Source: JAXHLG01 sp034522495 (GTDB taxonomy: Bacteria; Patescibacteriota; Minisyncoccia; Moranbacterales; DUUL01). From it: DNA of 64,000 nucleotides. Positions 51,699 to 60,316 of this stretch are shown here, piece by piece. The notes under the pieces are model-generated. The model had not been told where the DNA came from. It ran no database searches and was given only the letters and a program-made list of their open reading frames with translations. Each line of letters begins with the position of its first letter. Positions within the stretch are counted from its first letter, which is position 1. The translations under genes were made by a program, and so were the position numbers. Location of the stretch: positions 1,240,001 to 1,304,000 of the forward strand of contig JAXHLG010000002.1 of the NCBI GenBank assembly GCA_034522495.1, in the 5' to 3' direction.

Positions 51699-53324
51699 AT
51701 GCAAAATTCTATCATAAAAAAGTTTATTCATGAAGCCGTTCAAGCGAATTTGCAAAGCCGCCAAGATTTGGAATTGGTCAAAAAATCTTTCTGCCGGCGT
51801 ATGAACAGGAATAATAACAAACTTTCGATTTTAAGCAACGCTCAAACAAGAGAAGTTTACGCGGAAATGTTGAAAAAAGGAGAAATTAAAGCCAGCCCTC
51901 AACTGGAGAATTTTTTGGTAACCAAAAAAATAAGAACTCTTTCCGGAGTAGCTATTGTAGCGGTTTTAACCAAGCCCTACCCTTGTCCCGGCCAGTGCGC
52001 ATATTGCCCCGATGAATATCAAATGCCCAAAAGCTACCTCTCTAACGAGCCGGCCGTAATGAGAGCTATTTCCACAGGATTCCACCCCTACAAACAAGTT
52101 CAGGCCCGCCTCAGAATGCTTGAAATAAACGGCCATTCCACAGACAAAGTAGAGATGATTGCAATGGGCGGAACTTTTTCCCACTTCCCCGCAAGCTATC
52201 AAAAATGGTTCATTAAAGAGTGCTTCCGAGCCTTGAACGACTACCCGAAAAATCTTTCTTCTAAAAGCCGAAGTGGCTTTCTGGAGAAAGAAAAGAAGTG
52301 CAACGAAAAAGCCAGGCACCGGATGATCGGACTCACCCTGGAAACTAGGCCGGACTACATTAATCGAGAAGAAATCACCAATTTCCGCAGACTGGGAGCA
52401 ACCAGAATAGAAATTGGAGTTCAGCATATAAGCGATGAAATTCTAAAGCTCAACAGACGCGGACACGGAGCTGAAGAAACCGCCCGAGCCACCAAGCTTC
52501 TAAAAGAAGCCGGCTTTAAAATTAGCTATCACTTGATGCCGGGACTGCCGGGGAGCTCCCCCAAGAAAGACCTGGAAATGATAAAAAAAGTTTTTTCCGA
52601 TCAAAGATTCCAACCGGATTTAGTTAAAATTTATCCCTGCGTAGTGACCAAGGGATCCGAGATTGAAAAGTGGTGGAAACAAGGAAAATATAAACCGCTA
52701 ACCAACACTCAAAATCTGGAATTGATGAAAAAAATTAAAGCTGCAATTCCGCCTTATGTAAGAATTTCCCGCCTAATCCGAGACATCCCGGAAGAATCCA
52801 TCCTGGCCGGACCCAGCATTTCCAATCTGCGGCAGCTGCTTCAACAAGAAAATGTTAAGTGCAGCTGCATCCGCTGCCGGGAAGTTAAATCTTCTTTCTC
52901 ATCCAAGGAAAAAATTGTTTTAAATAGGATTGATTACCCGGCTTCGGATGGAAAAGAAGTCTTCTTGGAATACGTTTCTCCAGATAAGAAAAAACTATTC
53001 GCTCTGCTAAGATTGAGAATCCCTTCAAACAGAAATCAAACAGTATCATTTTTCCCCGCTCTTGAAAACAGCGCCATCATAAGAGAACTCCATACTTACG
53101 GAAAGTTGGTCTCCTTGAGCCAAAAAAACGCTCAAGCTCCCCAGCATATGGGGCTGGGTAAAAAACTTATCCGCAAAGCTGAACAAATAGCCGGTCAGGA
53201 GTTCGACCTGGAAAAAATAGCCGTCATTTCCGGAGTAGGAGTCAGAGATTATTACCGGAAGAGAGGATACCGGCTGAAGGATGAATATATGATGAAAAAA
53301 TTAAAAAACGAAATTAAATTTTGA
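51699..53324 (+). CDS. elp3: Elp3-type tRNA uridine radical-SAM/acetyltransferase
   Basis: 541 residues. The radical-SAM cluster cysteines C96, C100 and C103 are in PYPCPGQCAYCPD. The Elp3-specific SNEPAVMRA, HSTDKVEMIAMGGTFSHFP, GLTLETRPDYIN and GVQHISDEIL follow. The C-terminal GNAT domain has MGLGKKLIRKAEQ and SGVGVRDYYRKRGYRL. It installs the cm5U base on wobble U34 of tRNAs, alone in archaea and some bacteria. It stands alone on the plus strand after mobile elements. Confidence 0.95.
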   Translation: MQNSIIKKFIHEAVQANLQSRQDLELVKKSFCRRMNRNNNKLSILSNAQTREVYAEMLKKGEIKASPQLENFLVTKKIRTLSGVAIVAVLTKPYPCPGQCAYCPDEYQMPKSYLSNEPAVMRAISTGFHPYKQVQARLRMLEINGHSTDKVEMIAMGGTFSHFPASYQKWFIKECFRALNDYPKNLSSKSRSGFLEKEKKCNEKARHRMIGLTLETRPDYINREEITNFRRLGATRIEIGVQHISDEILKLNRRGHGAEETARATKLLKEAGFKISYHLMPGLPGSSPKKDLEMIKKVFSDQRFQPDLVKIYPCVVTKGSEIEKWWKQGKYKPLTNTQNLELMKKIKAAIPPYVRISRLIRDIPEESILAGPSISNLRQLLQQENVKCSCIRCREVKSSFSSKEKIVLNRIDYPASDGKEVFLEYVSPDKKKLFALLRLRIPSNRNQTVSFFPALENSAIIRELHTYGKLVSLSQKNAQAPQHMGLGKKLIRKAEQIAGQEFDLEKIAVISGVGVRDYYRKRGYRLKDEYMMKKLKNEIKF

Positions 53325-53699
53325 ACCAAGGATACAAGAAACAAGGATACAAAAAAATTAAAAATATCAATATTTAAACTGTTTGTTTCTTAAATTATTT
53401 GAATCAAGATTTATGATTTATGATTTTAGGAATTACGCGCTTGCCTCGTTATTGTTTAAAAAAGAGAGAGCAAAGCCGAACTCTTCCGCCGCCTTGTGGG
53501 ATCTCTCTTTCGAAAAAACACTAAAAAGTAGTGGGGAAATTACAAAGCCGTTTGAGCACTCATTCGTTTGTGTTTTGTGATTTAATATTTTGTGCTTTGT
53601 TTGAAATTTGTGTTGTGTGTTTTGTGTTTTAAAAACTGGTTGGAATATGATTTCTATGTAATTATTAATAGTCTCTAAAAAGAATAAAGGCACGTATTT
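53325..53699. other. Intergenic region with word repeats and B fragment
   Basis: Contains AAGGATACAAGAAACAAGG words after the elp3 stop, the half-copy of element B at 53427, and TTTGTGTTTTGTG words (about 53568-53630). No gene. Confidence 0.5.
53427..53480. mobile_element. Half-copy of element B (copy 7, truncated)
   Basis: Keeps one 13-bp end TAGGAATTACGCG and the first arm to GAGAGCAAAGC, then departs into unrelated sequence. The other end is missing. Probably a deletion remnant. Confidence 0.7.
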
Positions 53700-55209
53700 A
53701 TCTTCTAATCCAGCAGACGAAAAGGATGAAGAAGATGTAATACCCGGCTAGCCACCAAAGGCCGACATCGCCGATTTCGATGCTGGACCAGGAAATTTGA
53801 GCTAGTTTTTCCACCGCCTTTATCTCCAAGGAAAGGGCCAGTTGAATGGGCAAGGCAATAAAGCCCGCCAAGTACGGCAGGAAAAAGCCTGTGAAAACAG
53901 CCAAAAATCCTCCCAGCATGATAAGAGGAATAGCCGGCAGAATGATCAGATTGGCCAAAAATGAAATGGGAGAAAAAGTTTCAAAATTATATACCAGAAT
54001 TCCCAATACTCCCAGCTGCGCCGAGGCAGTCACCAGCAATATGGATTTCCATTCCAGGAAATCATTTTTTATATCCACTTTCCGGGAAAGCGGTTCATAA
54101 ACCAAGACTATGGAAGCAGCCGCCAAGAAAGATAATTGGAATCCCGCGTCATAAAATAAAATCAAAGGAGAAAACCAGATCATCAAAGCGGCCGCCAAAG
54201 TTATCGCTCTCATAGAACTGGCCAATCTCCCCTTCTTGCTGGCCCAAAGCAACAACACGCCCATAATGGCCGCCCGGACCGCCGAGCTGGGCGAGCCGAT
54301 CATCAAAACAAAAAAGGCGATGCCCACCACGGCCAGCCAAAAAGCTTTCTGGCGCCAAAGCCCCAGAAGCACCCCCATCCACATAAAAAATCCCGCCAAC
54401 ACGGTTATGTTAAATCCGGAAACCGCTACTGTGTGAGTAGTTCCCGTCTGGCGAAAATTTTCCTGCACATCATCCGGCAGACGATCTTCGCCACCCAAAA
54501 GCAGTCCGGCTAAATAGGCCGACTCGGGAAAAGCAAACAGCTCTCTAATTTTTTCTTCAAAATAGCCCTTGGTCTGAAAAATTTTTTTCATGACAGCTGT
54601 TTTGTATTTGTAGCAGCCTCCCAAATAAGTTTTTTTCTCAGAGTCCTCCTCTTTTTCTAAGTTCTGGCAAATTGAATATACATCTTTCATAGCCAGAAAC
54701 TTAATATAATCAAATTTGGGATATTTATTTTCCGGCTTCTCCAGCTTGCAAGAGATCTTTTTTGTTTGGCCGAACTCCCACAGTTCTTCACTACGAGCAA
54801 AATACAAAAACTTTCTTTGGCAATCCGGATAAATCGCTGCCCCTTCTTTTTTCTTGACCGCTTTAGCCGGGCACAAATAGACTTTCTGATAATCGTCCTT
54901 TTCTTCCGGCATGGCGGAAACGTAAACAAAACCTTTGTACTCTTGGATGTTTTTGACTGAAATCTTTTCCAATTCTCCGGCGGTTTTCCACGCTCCCAAA
55001 AACACTCCCAGTAAAACGAAAAACAGGAAGACAAACTTCCTGCTCTTTTTCCAAAACGGCACAACAACGAAAGCCGGCAACAAAATCAAATAACACGCCC
55101 AAAGTGGCCACGCAAAAATCAACTCTAAAGCCACCCCGAAAACAAAACTTATCAAAAACCACAAAAAGATTTTGGAGTCGCTGGGATTTTTCGAAACCGC
55201 CTTGCGCAA
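53698..55209 (-). CDS. ComEC/Rec2-family channel protein without the metallo-hydrolase domain
   Basis: 503 residues from TTG 55209, just after an in-frame stop. The N-terminal part (two membrane segments and a small beta domain, about 20-170) is followed by the competence domain with GLLLGGEDRLPDDVQENFRQTGTTHTVAVSGFNITVLAGF and about eight membrane helices. It ends soon after the last helix, so the C-terminal metallo-beta-lactamase domain of full-length ComEC is absent. It should form the inner-membrane DNA channel. It stands alone. Confidence 0.9.
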   Translation of the reverse strand: MRKAVSKNPSDSKIFLWFLISFVFGVALELIFAWPLWACYLILLPAFVVVPFWKKSRKFVFLFFVLLGVFLGAWKTAGELEKISVKNIQEYKGFVYVSAMPEEKDDYQKVYLCPAKAVKKKEGAAIYPDCQRKFLYFARSEELWEFGQTKKISCKLEKPENKYPKFDYIKFLAMKDVYSICQNLEKEEDSEKKTYLGGCYKYKTAVMKKIFQTKGYFEEKIRELFAFPESAYLAGLLLGGEDRLPDDVQENFRQTGTTHTVAVSGFNITVLAGFFMWMGVLLGLWRQKAFWLAVVGIAFFVLMIGSPSSAVRAAIMGVLLLWASKKGRLASSMRAITLAAALMIWFSPLILFYDAGFQLSFLAAASIVLVYEPLSRKVDIKNDFLEWKSILLVTASAQLGVLGILVYNFETFSPISFLANLIILPAIPLIMLGGFLAVFTGFFLPYLAGFIALPIQLALSLEIKAVEKLAQISWSSIEIGDVGLWWLAGYYIFFILFVCWIRR

Positions 55210-55427
55210 AACCGACTGTTAATCGTTATGCCCTCCAAGATATTGTCACTAACCTTTAGCCTTTTAAAATTATTTGCCAATAAATATTACAATCAAGCCT
55301 AAAAAAGCTTCATAAAAAACACAAACAGTCAAAACACAAAGCCCAAATAAAACACAATTTGGTCAAAACACAAAAGTTCATAAATCTACATTCTTAAATC
55401 ATAAATCATAAAAATAGGATATCAATG
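55210..55427. other. Intergenic stretch between comEC and yggU
   Basis: Words of the AAAACACAAAG type (about 55318-55378). No gene is visible. Confidence 0.45.
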
Positions 55428-55661
55428 CTAAGTAAATATGCCTCTACCAACCTCGATGATTTTATTGGAGGAGGTGTGGCCGGAGATGATTTTTATTGCA
55501 GATTTGACGACGCCGAAGCTTTCGGCCAACAATTTTACAAGTTCTTTATTGGCCTTTCCTTTTTCCGGCGCCGCTTTCACCCTCGCCCTATATCGGCCTT
55601 CTTCGATCTTCTCCAGTTGACTTTCAGAATCCCCGGTTTTTACCTTAACAAAGATTTTCAT
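55428..55661 (-). CDS. YggU-family (DUF167) protein
   Basis: 77 residues. The KVKAAPEKGKANKELVKLLAESFGV and SGHTSSNKIIEV segments are the family signature. The function is unknown; homologues are small alpha/beta proteins. ATG 55661 immediately follows the stop of the upstream gene (TAGATG), so the two are translationally coupled. Confidence 0.9.
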   Translation of the reverse strand: MKIFVKVKTGDSESQLEKIEEGRYRARVKAAPEKGKANKELVKLLAESFGVVKSAIKIISGHTSSNKIIEVGRGIFT

Positions 55662-55925
55662 CTAACGACGCAATTTCAAATCCACCCTTCTGCCTGTTTG
55701 AACTCTTCTCAATTCACTTTCCATGGACCTGAATTCTACAGGATCCATGCCGTCTTTTCTTAACTGATTATTAATTTCACCCAGCAAATCCTCCAGGTCT
55801 CTTCTGCCTTTTGAGTCAAAATCTTCTCCCACAAAAATCTGGTAAGTATTCCCCTTTTTCATGCTGCCATCAATTTTTTTTGGAGTATCAACTTGCTTCA
55901 ACTCCACATAAATTTTCTCTTCCAT
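55662..55925 (-). CDS. Small hypothetical protein coupled to yggU
   Basis: 87 residues, charged, no membrane segment or signal peptide. It carries YVELKQVDTPKKIDG, YQIFVGEDF and VEFRSMESELRRVQTG. I do not recognise a family. The TAG of this gene touches the ATG of yggU, so they form a two-gene unit. Confidence 0.7.
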   Translation of the reverse strand: MEEKIYVELKQVDTPKKIDGSMKKGNTYQIFVGEDFDSKGRRDLEDLLGEINNQLRKDGMDPVEFRSMESELRRVQTGRRVDLKLRR

Positions 55926-55954
55926 AATTTTTTCTTAATAATTAAAATGTGTAT

Positions 55955-56010
55955 TTAAATAAGTTTAAATGTTTGCATGTTTATATGTTTATATGCTTTC
56001 GTGTTTAAAT
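55955..56010. repeat. GTTTAAATG word array
   Basis: Approximate tandem words AAGTTTAAATGTTTGCATG and TTTATATGTTTATATG. The same vocabulary lies at 26195-26232 (inverted) and 60205-60237. Confidence 0.55.
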
Positions 56011-56013
56011 GAA

Positions 56014-56715
56014 CTATCTCACCTCCACCTCCCCAAAATATTTTTCTACTTTCTTTTTAACTTTCTCCAGATCAACTTCTTGATGCTTATCAATATCTTT
56101 GCGAATAGACCCGTCTAAAAGCTTCCCTTCGTCTCTGAATTTTTGCAATGCGTACTTTTTTGATCCTTTCAGCCATTGAGCAATTTTGTCAAAATCATTT
56201 TCCTCGTGAAATCCCGGCACCACGGTAGTTCGAAATTCGTAGTTTATTCTCGAGTTTTGAATCAGCTTAACACTTAATTTGATTCTTTCCAAATCAGCTT
56301 CCACTCCCGCGGTTTGGGAATATTTCTCCGGCGCATTCTTAATATCCATGGAAACAAAATCAACCAGCTTTTTTTCAAAGGCTTCCCTGAGCACATCCGG
56401 ACGGGTTCCGTTGCTGTCCAGCTTAACAGCGAAATTCAATTCTTTTATTTTTCCCATAAACTCCAAAAGGTTTTTTTGGATTGTCGGTTCGCCTCCGGTG
56501 ATGCAAACTCCTTCCAGTTTGTTTTTTCTGCTCTTGAGAAAATCAAAAAACTCTTTTTCCGAAACCGACCCCGTGCCTCCGCTCCAATCAGGTAGCACCA
56601 ATTCCGGATTGTGGCAAAAAGGACAGCGAAAGCTGCACCCCACAGTAAAAACAGTAGCCGCAATCTTGCCCGGATAATCAATCAAAGTCAGCTTTTGCAA
56701 ACCGCCCAGTTTCAT
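56014..56715 (-). CDS. NrdG-type radical-SAM activating protein
   Basis: 233 residues. The 4Fe-4S cysteines C27, C31 and C34 are in GCSFRCPFCHNPEL, followed by the SAM-binding VCITGGEPT. It matches the anaerobic ribonucleotide reductase activase family (NrdG, or PflA-like). The partner NrdD is not in the window. The C-terminus ends in a charged helix and is slightly longer than typical NrdG. It stands alone; the reductase would need to be elsewhere in the genome. Confidence 0.87.
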   Translation of the reverse strand: MKLGGLQKLTLIDYPGKIAATVFTVGCSFRCPFCHNPELVLPDWSGGTGSVSEKEFFDFLKSRKNKLEGVCITGGEPTIQKNLLEFMGKIKELNFAVKLDSNGTRPDVLREAFEKKLVDFVSMDIKNAPEKYSQTAGVEADLERIKLSVKLIQNSRINYEFRTTVVPGFHEENDFDKIAQWLKGSKKYALQKFRDEGKLLDGSIRKDIDKHQEVDLEKVKKKVEKYFGEVEVR

Positions 56716-56945
56716 AAATTTTAATTATCAATTATAAAAAGGAGAAATTCCTCCTTCTTTAAATTAACAAAACACAAATTACAATGAACAAACAAAACAC
56801 AGATTCCAAATAACAAATCACAAACTGGCAAAAACTAACTTGTTTGTGTTTTTAAAACTGTGTTTTGTGATTTGTTTGTTAATTGCTTAAAGCAACGTTG
56901 TTGCAACGCAACTTTACGTTGTATGTTGTGCTTTGTGTATTTTAT
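56716..56945. repeat. Word array region between nrdG and ftsK
   Basis: CAAAACACAAATTACAATG, ACAAATCACAAAC and their complements (about 56765-56880), then a CAACGTTGTTGCAACG hairpin (about 56893-56908) related to one near 38214. No gene. Confidence 0.55.
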
Positions 56946-59318
56946 TTATTCCTCCCACTTTTCCCTCTCTTCCTGATCTTCTTCTCCATTTTCATAGAAG
57001 TCTTCATCTGTTCGGCCGACTAAGATTTCTCTGGGTTTGGCTCCCCGGGAAGGCCCGACCACTCCGTGGTCCTCGAGTTGCATCATTATTCGGTTGGCTC
57101 TCTGGTAACCTATGGAAAGCCTGGATTGAATCAGAGAAGTGGAGGCTTTTCCGGCTGTTATTATCAATTGCTTGGCATCTTCAAATTTGGGATCAACTTC
57201 TCCGCCGGCACCTTCTGTGCGATCGCCGGATTCTTGCCCAACAGGCTTTTCCAGTTCTTCCTTGAAAGATTCTTCCAGCTCGTCTTCTTCTGCCGATTCC
57301 ATTTCTTGAGCTTGCTTTTTCCAGAAATCCACCAGTTTGTTGGTCTCCTCCTCGGACACAAAAGCTCCCTGGATACGCCTCATGTTGTTGGTTTCATTGC
57401 TGGTGAAAAGCATATCCCCCCGTCCGAGCAGTTTCTCTGCGCCGGCTCTATCCAGAATAATTCTGGAATCAACCTGGGAAGACACTTTCAGAGCAATCCG
57501 GGTGGGAACATTGGCCTTGATCTGGCCGGTAATAATATCAACGCTGGGTTTCTGAGTGGATATAATCAAGTGAATGCCCACTGCTCTGGCTTTCTGGGCA
57601 ATTCTAACGATCAGCCCTTCCACTTCCTTGCCGTGCACTGCCATCAAGTCATTTAGTTCATCTATTATGATTACTACGTAAGGCATCTTCTCCAATCTTT
57701 CGTAATAGTATTTTCCCGTTTCTTCATCCTCCACTTGCCTCTTTTTCCCTCTTTTCACTTTTTCGTTGTAGGATTGGATATCTCTCACTCCGATCTCTTC
57801 CAAAACTTTATATCTCTCCTCCATGGTGTTCACCGCCCATTTCAAAGCGTTCACCACTTTGGAAATATCGGTAATTACCGGGGACATTAAATGAGGAATT
57901 CCATTGTAAAGATTGAGCTCCACTCTTTTGGGGTCTATCAAGATTAATTTCAGATCTTCCGGCGTGTTTCGGTAAAGCAAGGAAGTAAGAGTAGTGTTAA
58001 TACAAACGCTTTTGCCCATATTGGTAGCGCCGGCCACCATCAAATGGGGCATTTTTCTAATATCGGCAAACACCAGCTCTCCATGCACATCCTCGCCCAG
58101 AGCTATCGCCAGCTTGGAGGGGTGGTTTCTGAATTCTTTGCTTACAATGGAATTTTTAACTCTCACTTCGGCGCTGTATCCTTGGGGCAAGGGAACTTCC
58201 ACTCCTATAAGCGATTTGCCCGGGATAGGCGCTTCGATTCGGATGGAAGGCGTAGCGAGCTTCAGAGCCAAATCGTCTTGATGGGATAAAATCCGGCTAA
58301 TTTTTATCCCCCGGGCCGGCTCAAAAGTGTATTGGATAACCGAAGGACCCAAATGATAGCCCTTGAAATAAACTTTGATGCCGAATTCCTCCAGTGTCTT
58401 GATTATGTCTTGGGCTCTTTCTTCCAAATTTTTCGGCTTTTCTCTTTTAGCCGAGTCCGTCAATAGCTCCGGCGGCGGCAATTTCCAAAACCCTTCCGCC
58501 GCGGCAGCTCTCTGTCTTTCTTTCGAGTGGATAGAGTAGGCTTCTTTGTCATCTTCCGCCAAATCTTCCTCTTCATTCGCCTCGTCTTTATCTTCATCGG
58601 CAAATCTTATAGTGTCTTCCTTGATGTTGTCTTCTTTTTTCTCTTCTTTGACTTGTTCTTCTTCTTGCGATTCAGTGTCTTCCTTTTCTGTTTCTAGAGC
58701 CATTTTTTTGGTTTTTATCTTGGAAATCAATGACAAATACCAGTCTCTAAATCCTCCAAAAAACTTATTCAAAGGAAAGTTGAAAGTCAGTATCAATCCC
58801 ACCAAAAGAAAACCGGAGGAAAGAATAAACGCCGCCAAGCTTCCAAAGTATTTAAACAATGGGTAAGCCAGCGCAAATCCCAAAAAGCCTCCTCCCTTGC
58901 CATCTTCAGCCATTTGTTTCATTTCTTCCAAGCCGGAGTATCCATGCAGCAACACCAGCAAAAAAACAAAGAAGAAAAGTGCTCCGCCGGTAGTTAGATA
59001 ATATCTGTATTTGCGATACCTGCGGAAATAAACCACTCCCAGAATCACCATCAAAAGAGGCAGGGCAAATCTGCCCCACCCAAAGGAGATCTTCAGCGCT
59101 TTGTCCAAATACTCGCCCGCCATTCCGGCCTTGCCGATCAGGCTCAACAGAAAAACCAGAGCAAACACTATCAAAAGAACGGAGGCGACGCTTTTCTTCA
59201 CATCTCTATGCAAAAAAGAATCCGTCTCCTGTTTTGAAGATTTCTTCTCGGTCTTCTCTCTCTCATCACTTTCAGACGCTTTTTCCTTTTTAGTTTTATT
59301 TTTTTTCTTCTTGAACAT
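56946..59318 (-). CDS. ftsK: FtsK/SpoIIIE DNA translocase
   Basis: 790 residues. Four N-terminal membrane helices (about 45-195) are followed by an acidic linker (about 205-260) and the motor with Walker A AGATNMGKSVCINT (canonical GATGSGKS) and Walker B VVIIIDELNDLM. A C-terminal winged-helix gamma domain (SLIQSRLSIGYQRANRIMMQLEDHGVVGP) completes it. It pumps the chromosome through the septum. It is monocistronic. Confidence 0.95.
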   Translation of the reverse strand: MFKKKKNKTKKEKASESDEREKTEKKSSKQETDSFLHRDVKKSVASVLLIVFALVFLLSLIGKAGMAGEYLDKALKISFGWGRFALPLLMVILGVVYFRRYRKYRYYLTTGGALFFFVFLLVLLHGYSGLEEMKQMAEDGKGGGFLGFALAYPLFKYFGSLAAFILSSGFLLVGLILTFNFPLNKFFGGFRDWYLSLISKIKTKKMALETEKEDTESQEEEQVKEEKKEDNIKEDTIRFADEDKDEANEEEDLAEDDKEAYSIHSKERQRAAAAEGFWKLPPPELLTDSAKREKPKNLEERAQDIIKTLEEFGIKVYFKGYHLGPSVIQYTFEPARGIKISRILSHQDDLALKLATPSIRIEAPIPGKSLIGVEVPLPQGYSAEVRVKNSIVSKEFRNHPSKLAIALGEDVHGELVFADIRKMPHLMVAGATNMGKSVCINTTLTSLLYRNTPEDLKLILIDPKRVELNLYNGIPHLMSPVITDISKVVNALKWAVNTMEERYKVLEEIGVRDIQSYNEKVKRGKKRQVEDEETGKYYYERLEKMPYVVIIIDELNDLMAVHGKEVEGLIVRIAQKARAVGIHLIISTQKPSVDIITGQIKANVPTRIALKVSSQVDSRIILDRAGAEKLLGRGDMLFTSNETNNMRRIQGAFVSEEETNKLVDFWKKQAQEMESAEEDELEESFKEELEKPVGQESGDRTEGAGGEVDPKFEDAKQLIITAGKASTSLIQSRLSIGYQRANRIMMQLEDHGVVGPSRGAKPREILVGRTDEDFYENGEEDQEEREKWEE

Positions 59319-59568
59319 ATACTTAGATTAAAAGCTCGAACTTTGTATCCAGAATCTTGAATAATTTTACCACCGCCGTGCAGTGTCCCCGCTTTTATTA
59401 AAAATTACAAAAGCAGCGGGAAATTTTGTATCGATTTTAAAACTCCAAATTTCAAAAAATTCCCAACGGTTTCGATTTATTTCTACAATTTCCCAACAAC
59501 AATTTATTAATGGAGCCCGCCAGAGGCGGATCACCCTCTGGGTGACAATTAGAATAATTGGAACAATT
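59319..59568. repeat. Word-rich intergenic region
   Basis: Contains AACAATTTATTAATGGAGCC (about 59500) and a GCCAGAGGCGGATCACCC hairpin-like block shared with about 30552-30590 and 36537-36560, and an AATTAGAATAATTGG array (59545-59573). No gene. Confidence 0.5.
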
Positions 59569-60060
59569 TTAATTTTCTTTTCTCCAAATCAACCAATATT
59601 CATTGTCGTCCTTTTTTTGTTTTCCGTATCCCCGGGTTTTTATCATCACATATCTTCCCTTGATTCTACTCCCGAATAAATTAAATTTCAACATTTTCTC
59701 TTCAAAAGATCCTTTCATCAAACCCCATTTTCCCTGATCCCAAATTTTTACCTCCCCGGCCCCGTAGCTGTCTTCCGGAATAATTCCCTCAAAATCCAAA
59801 TATTCCACCGGGTGATCTTCAGTTCTTATGGCCAGATGCTTCACGCCGTAATCCATGGGAACATTTTTGGGAACCGCCCAAGATTTTAAAACGACCGGAG
59901 AGTTTTTTTCGTCCTCCATTTCCATTCTGAAGTCATAATGAAGACTGGAGGCGCGGTGCTCTTGAATGACGAACCTGTTCCGGGAAACCTCTTGATTCTT
60001 TCCGGCGGGTTCCGTCGTAGATTTAAAGTCCCTCTTGCTTTTATAGTCTTCGAGACTCAT
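59569..60060 (-). CDS. Stand-alone LigD-type 3'-phosphoesterase
   Basis: 163 residues, the PE module of DNA ligase D with no ligase or polymerase domain. The active-site set lines up: H35, H41, D43 and R45 in EHRASSLHYDFRME, then H83 and Y87 in EDHPVEYLDFEG. The SYGAGEVKIWDQG and FNLFGSRIKGRYVMI segments close the domain. It trims 3' phosphate or ribonucleotide ends in break repair. No Ku gene is in the window. Confidence 0.92.
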   Translation of the reverse strand: MSLEDYKSKRDFKSTTEPAGKNQEVSRNRFVIQEHRASSLHYDFRMEMEDEKNSPVVLKSWAVPKNVPMDYGVKHLAIRTEDHPVEYLDFEGIIPEDSYGAGEVKIWDQGKWGLMKGSFEEKMLKFNLFGSRIKGRYVMIKTRGYGKQKKDDNEYWLIWRKEN

Positions 60061-60316
60061 AAAACAGGGTTATGAAAAGTCATCTGTATTAATTATAGCA
60101 TGAAAATGAGTTTTAGAAAATAGATAGATTTAATTGCTTCATTGCTTCATTGTTAATTGAGTTGCTTTAATAGGTCGACTTCCCATTTCAAACTTTCAAG
60201 CCTTTGTTTAAATGTTTAAATGTTTAAATGTTCTTATGAATCTCGTTTTACATTTTCCCGAAATGTATTTATACTAAAAGCAGAGTTTATTAACGTTATT
60301 AAAAATAAAATTATTC
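60061..60316. other. Divergent region, LigD-PE/glycosyltransferase
   Basis: About 250 bp without a gene. It has a GTTTAAATGTTTAAATG array (60205-60237) and AT-rich sequence that should hold two divergent promoters. None is clear enough to name. Confidence 0.45.
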
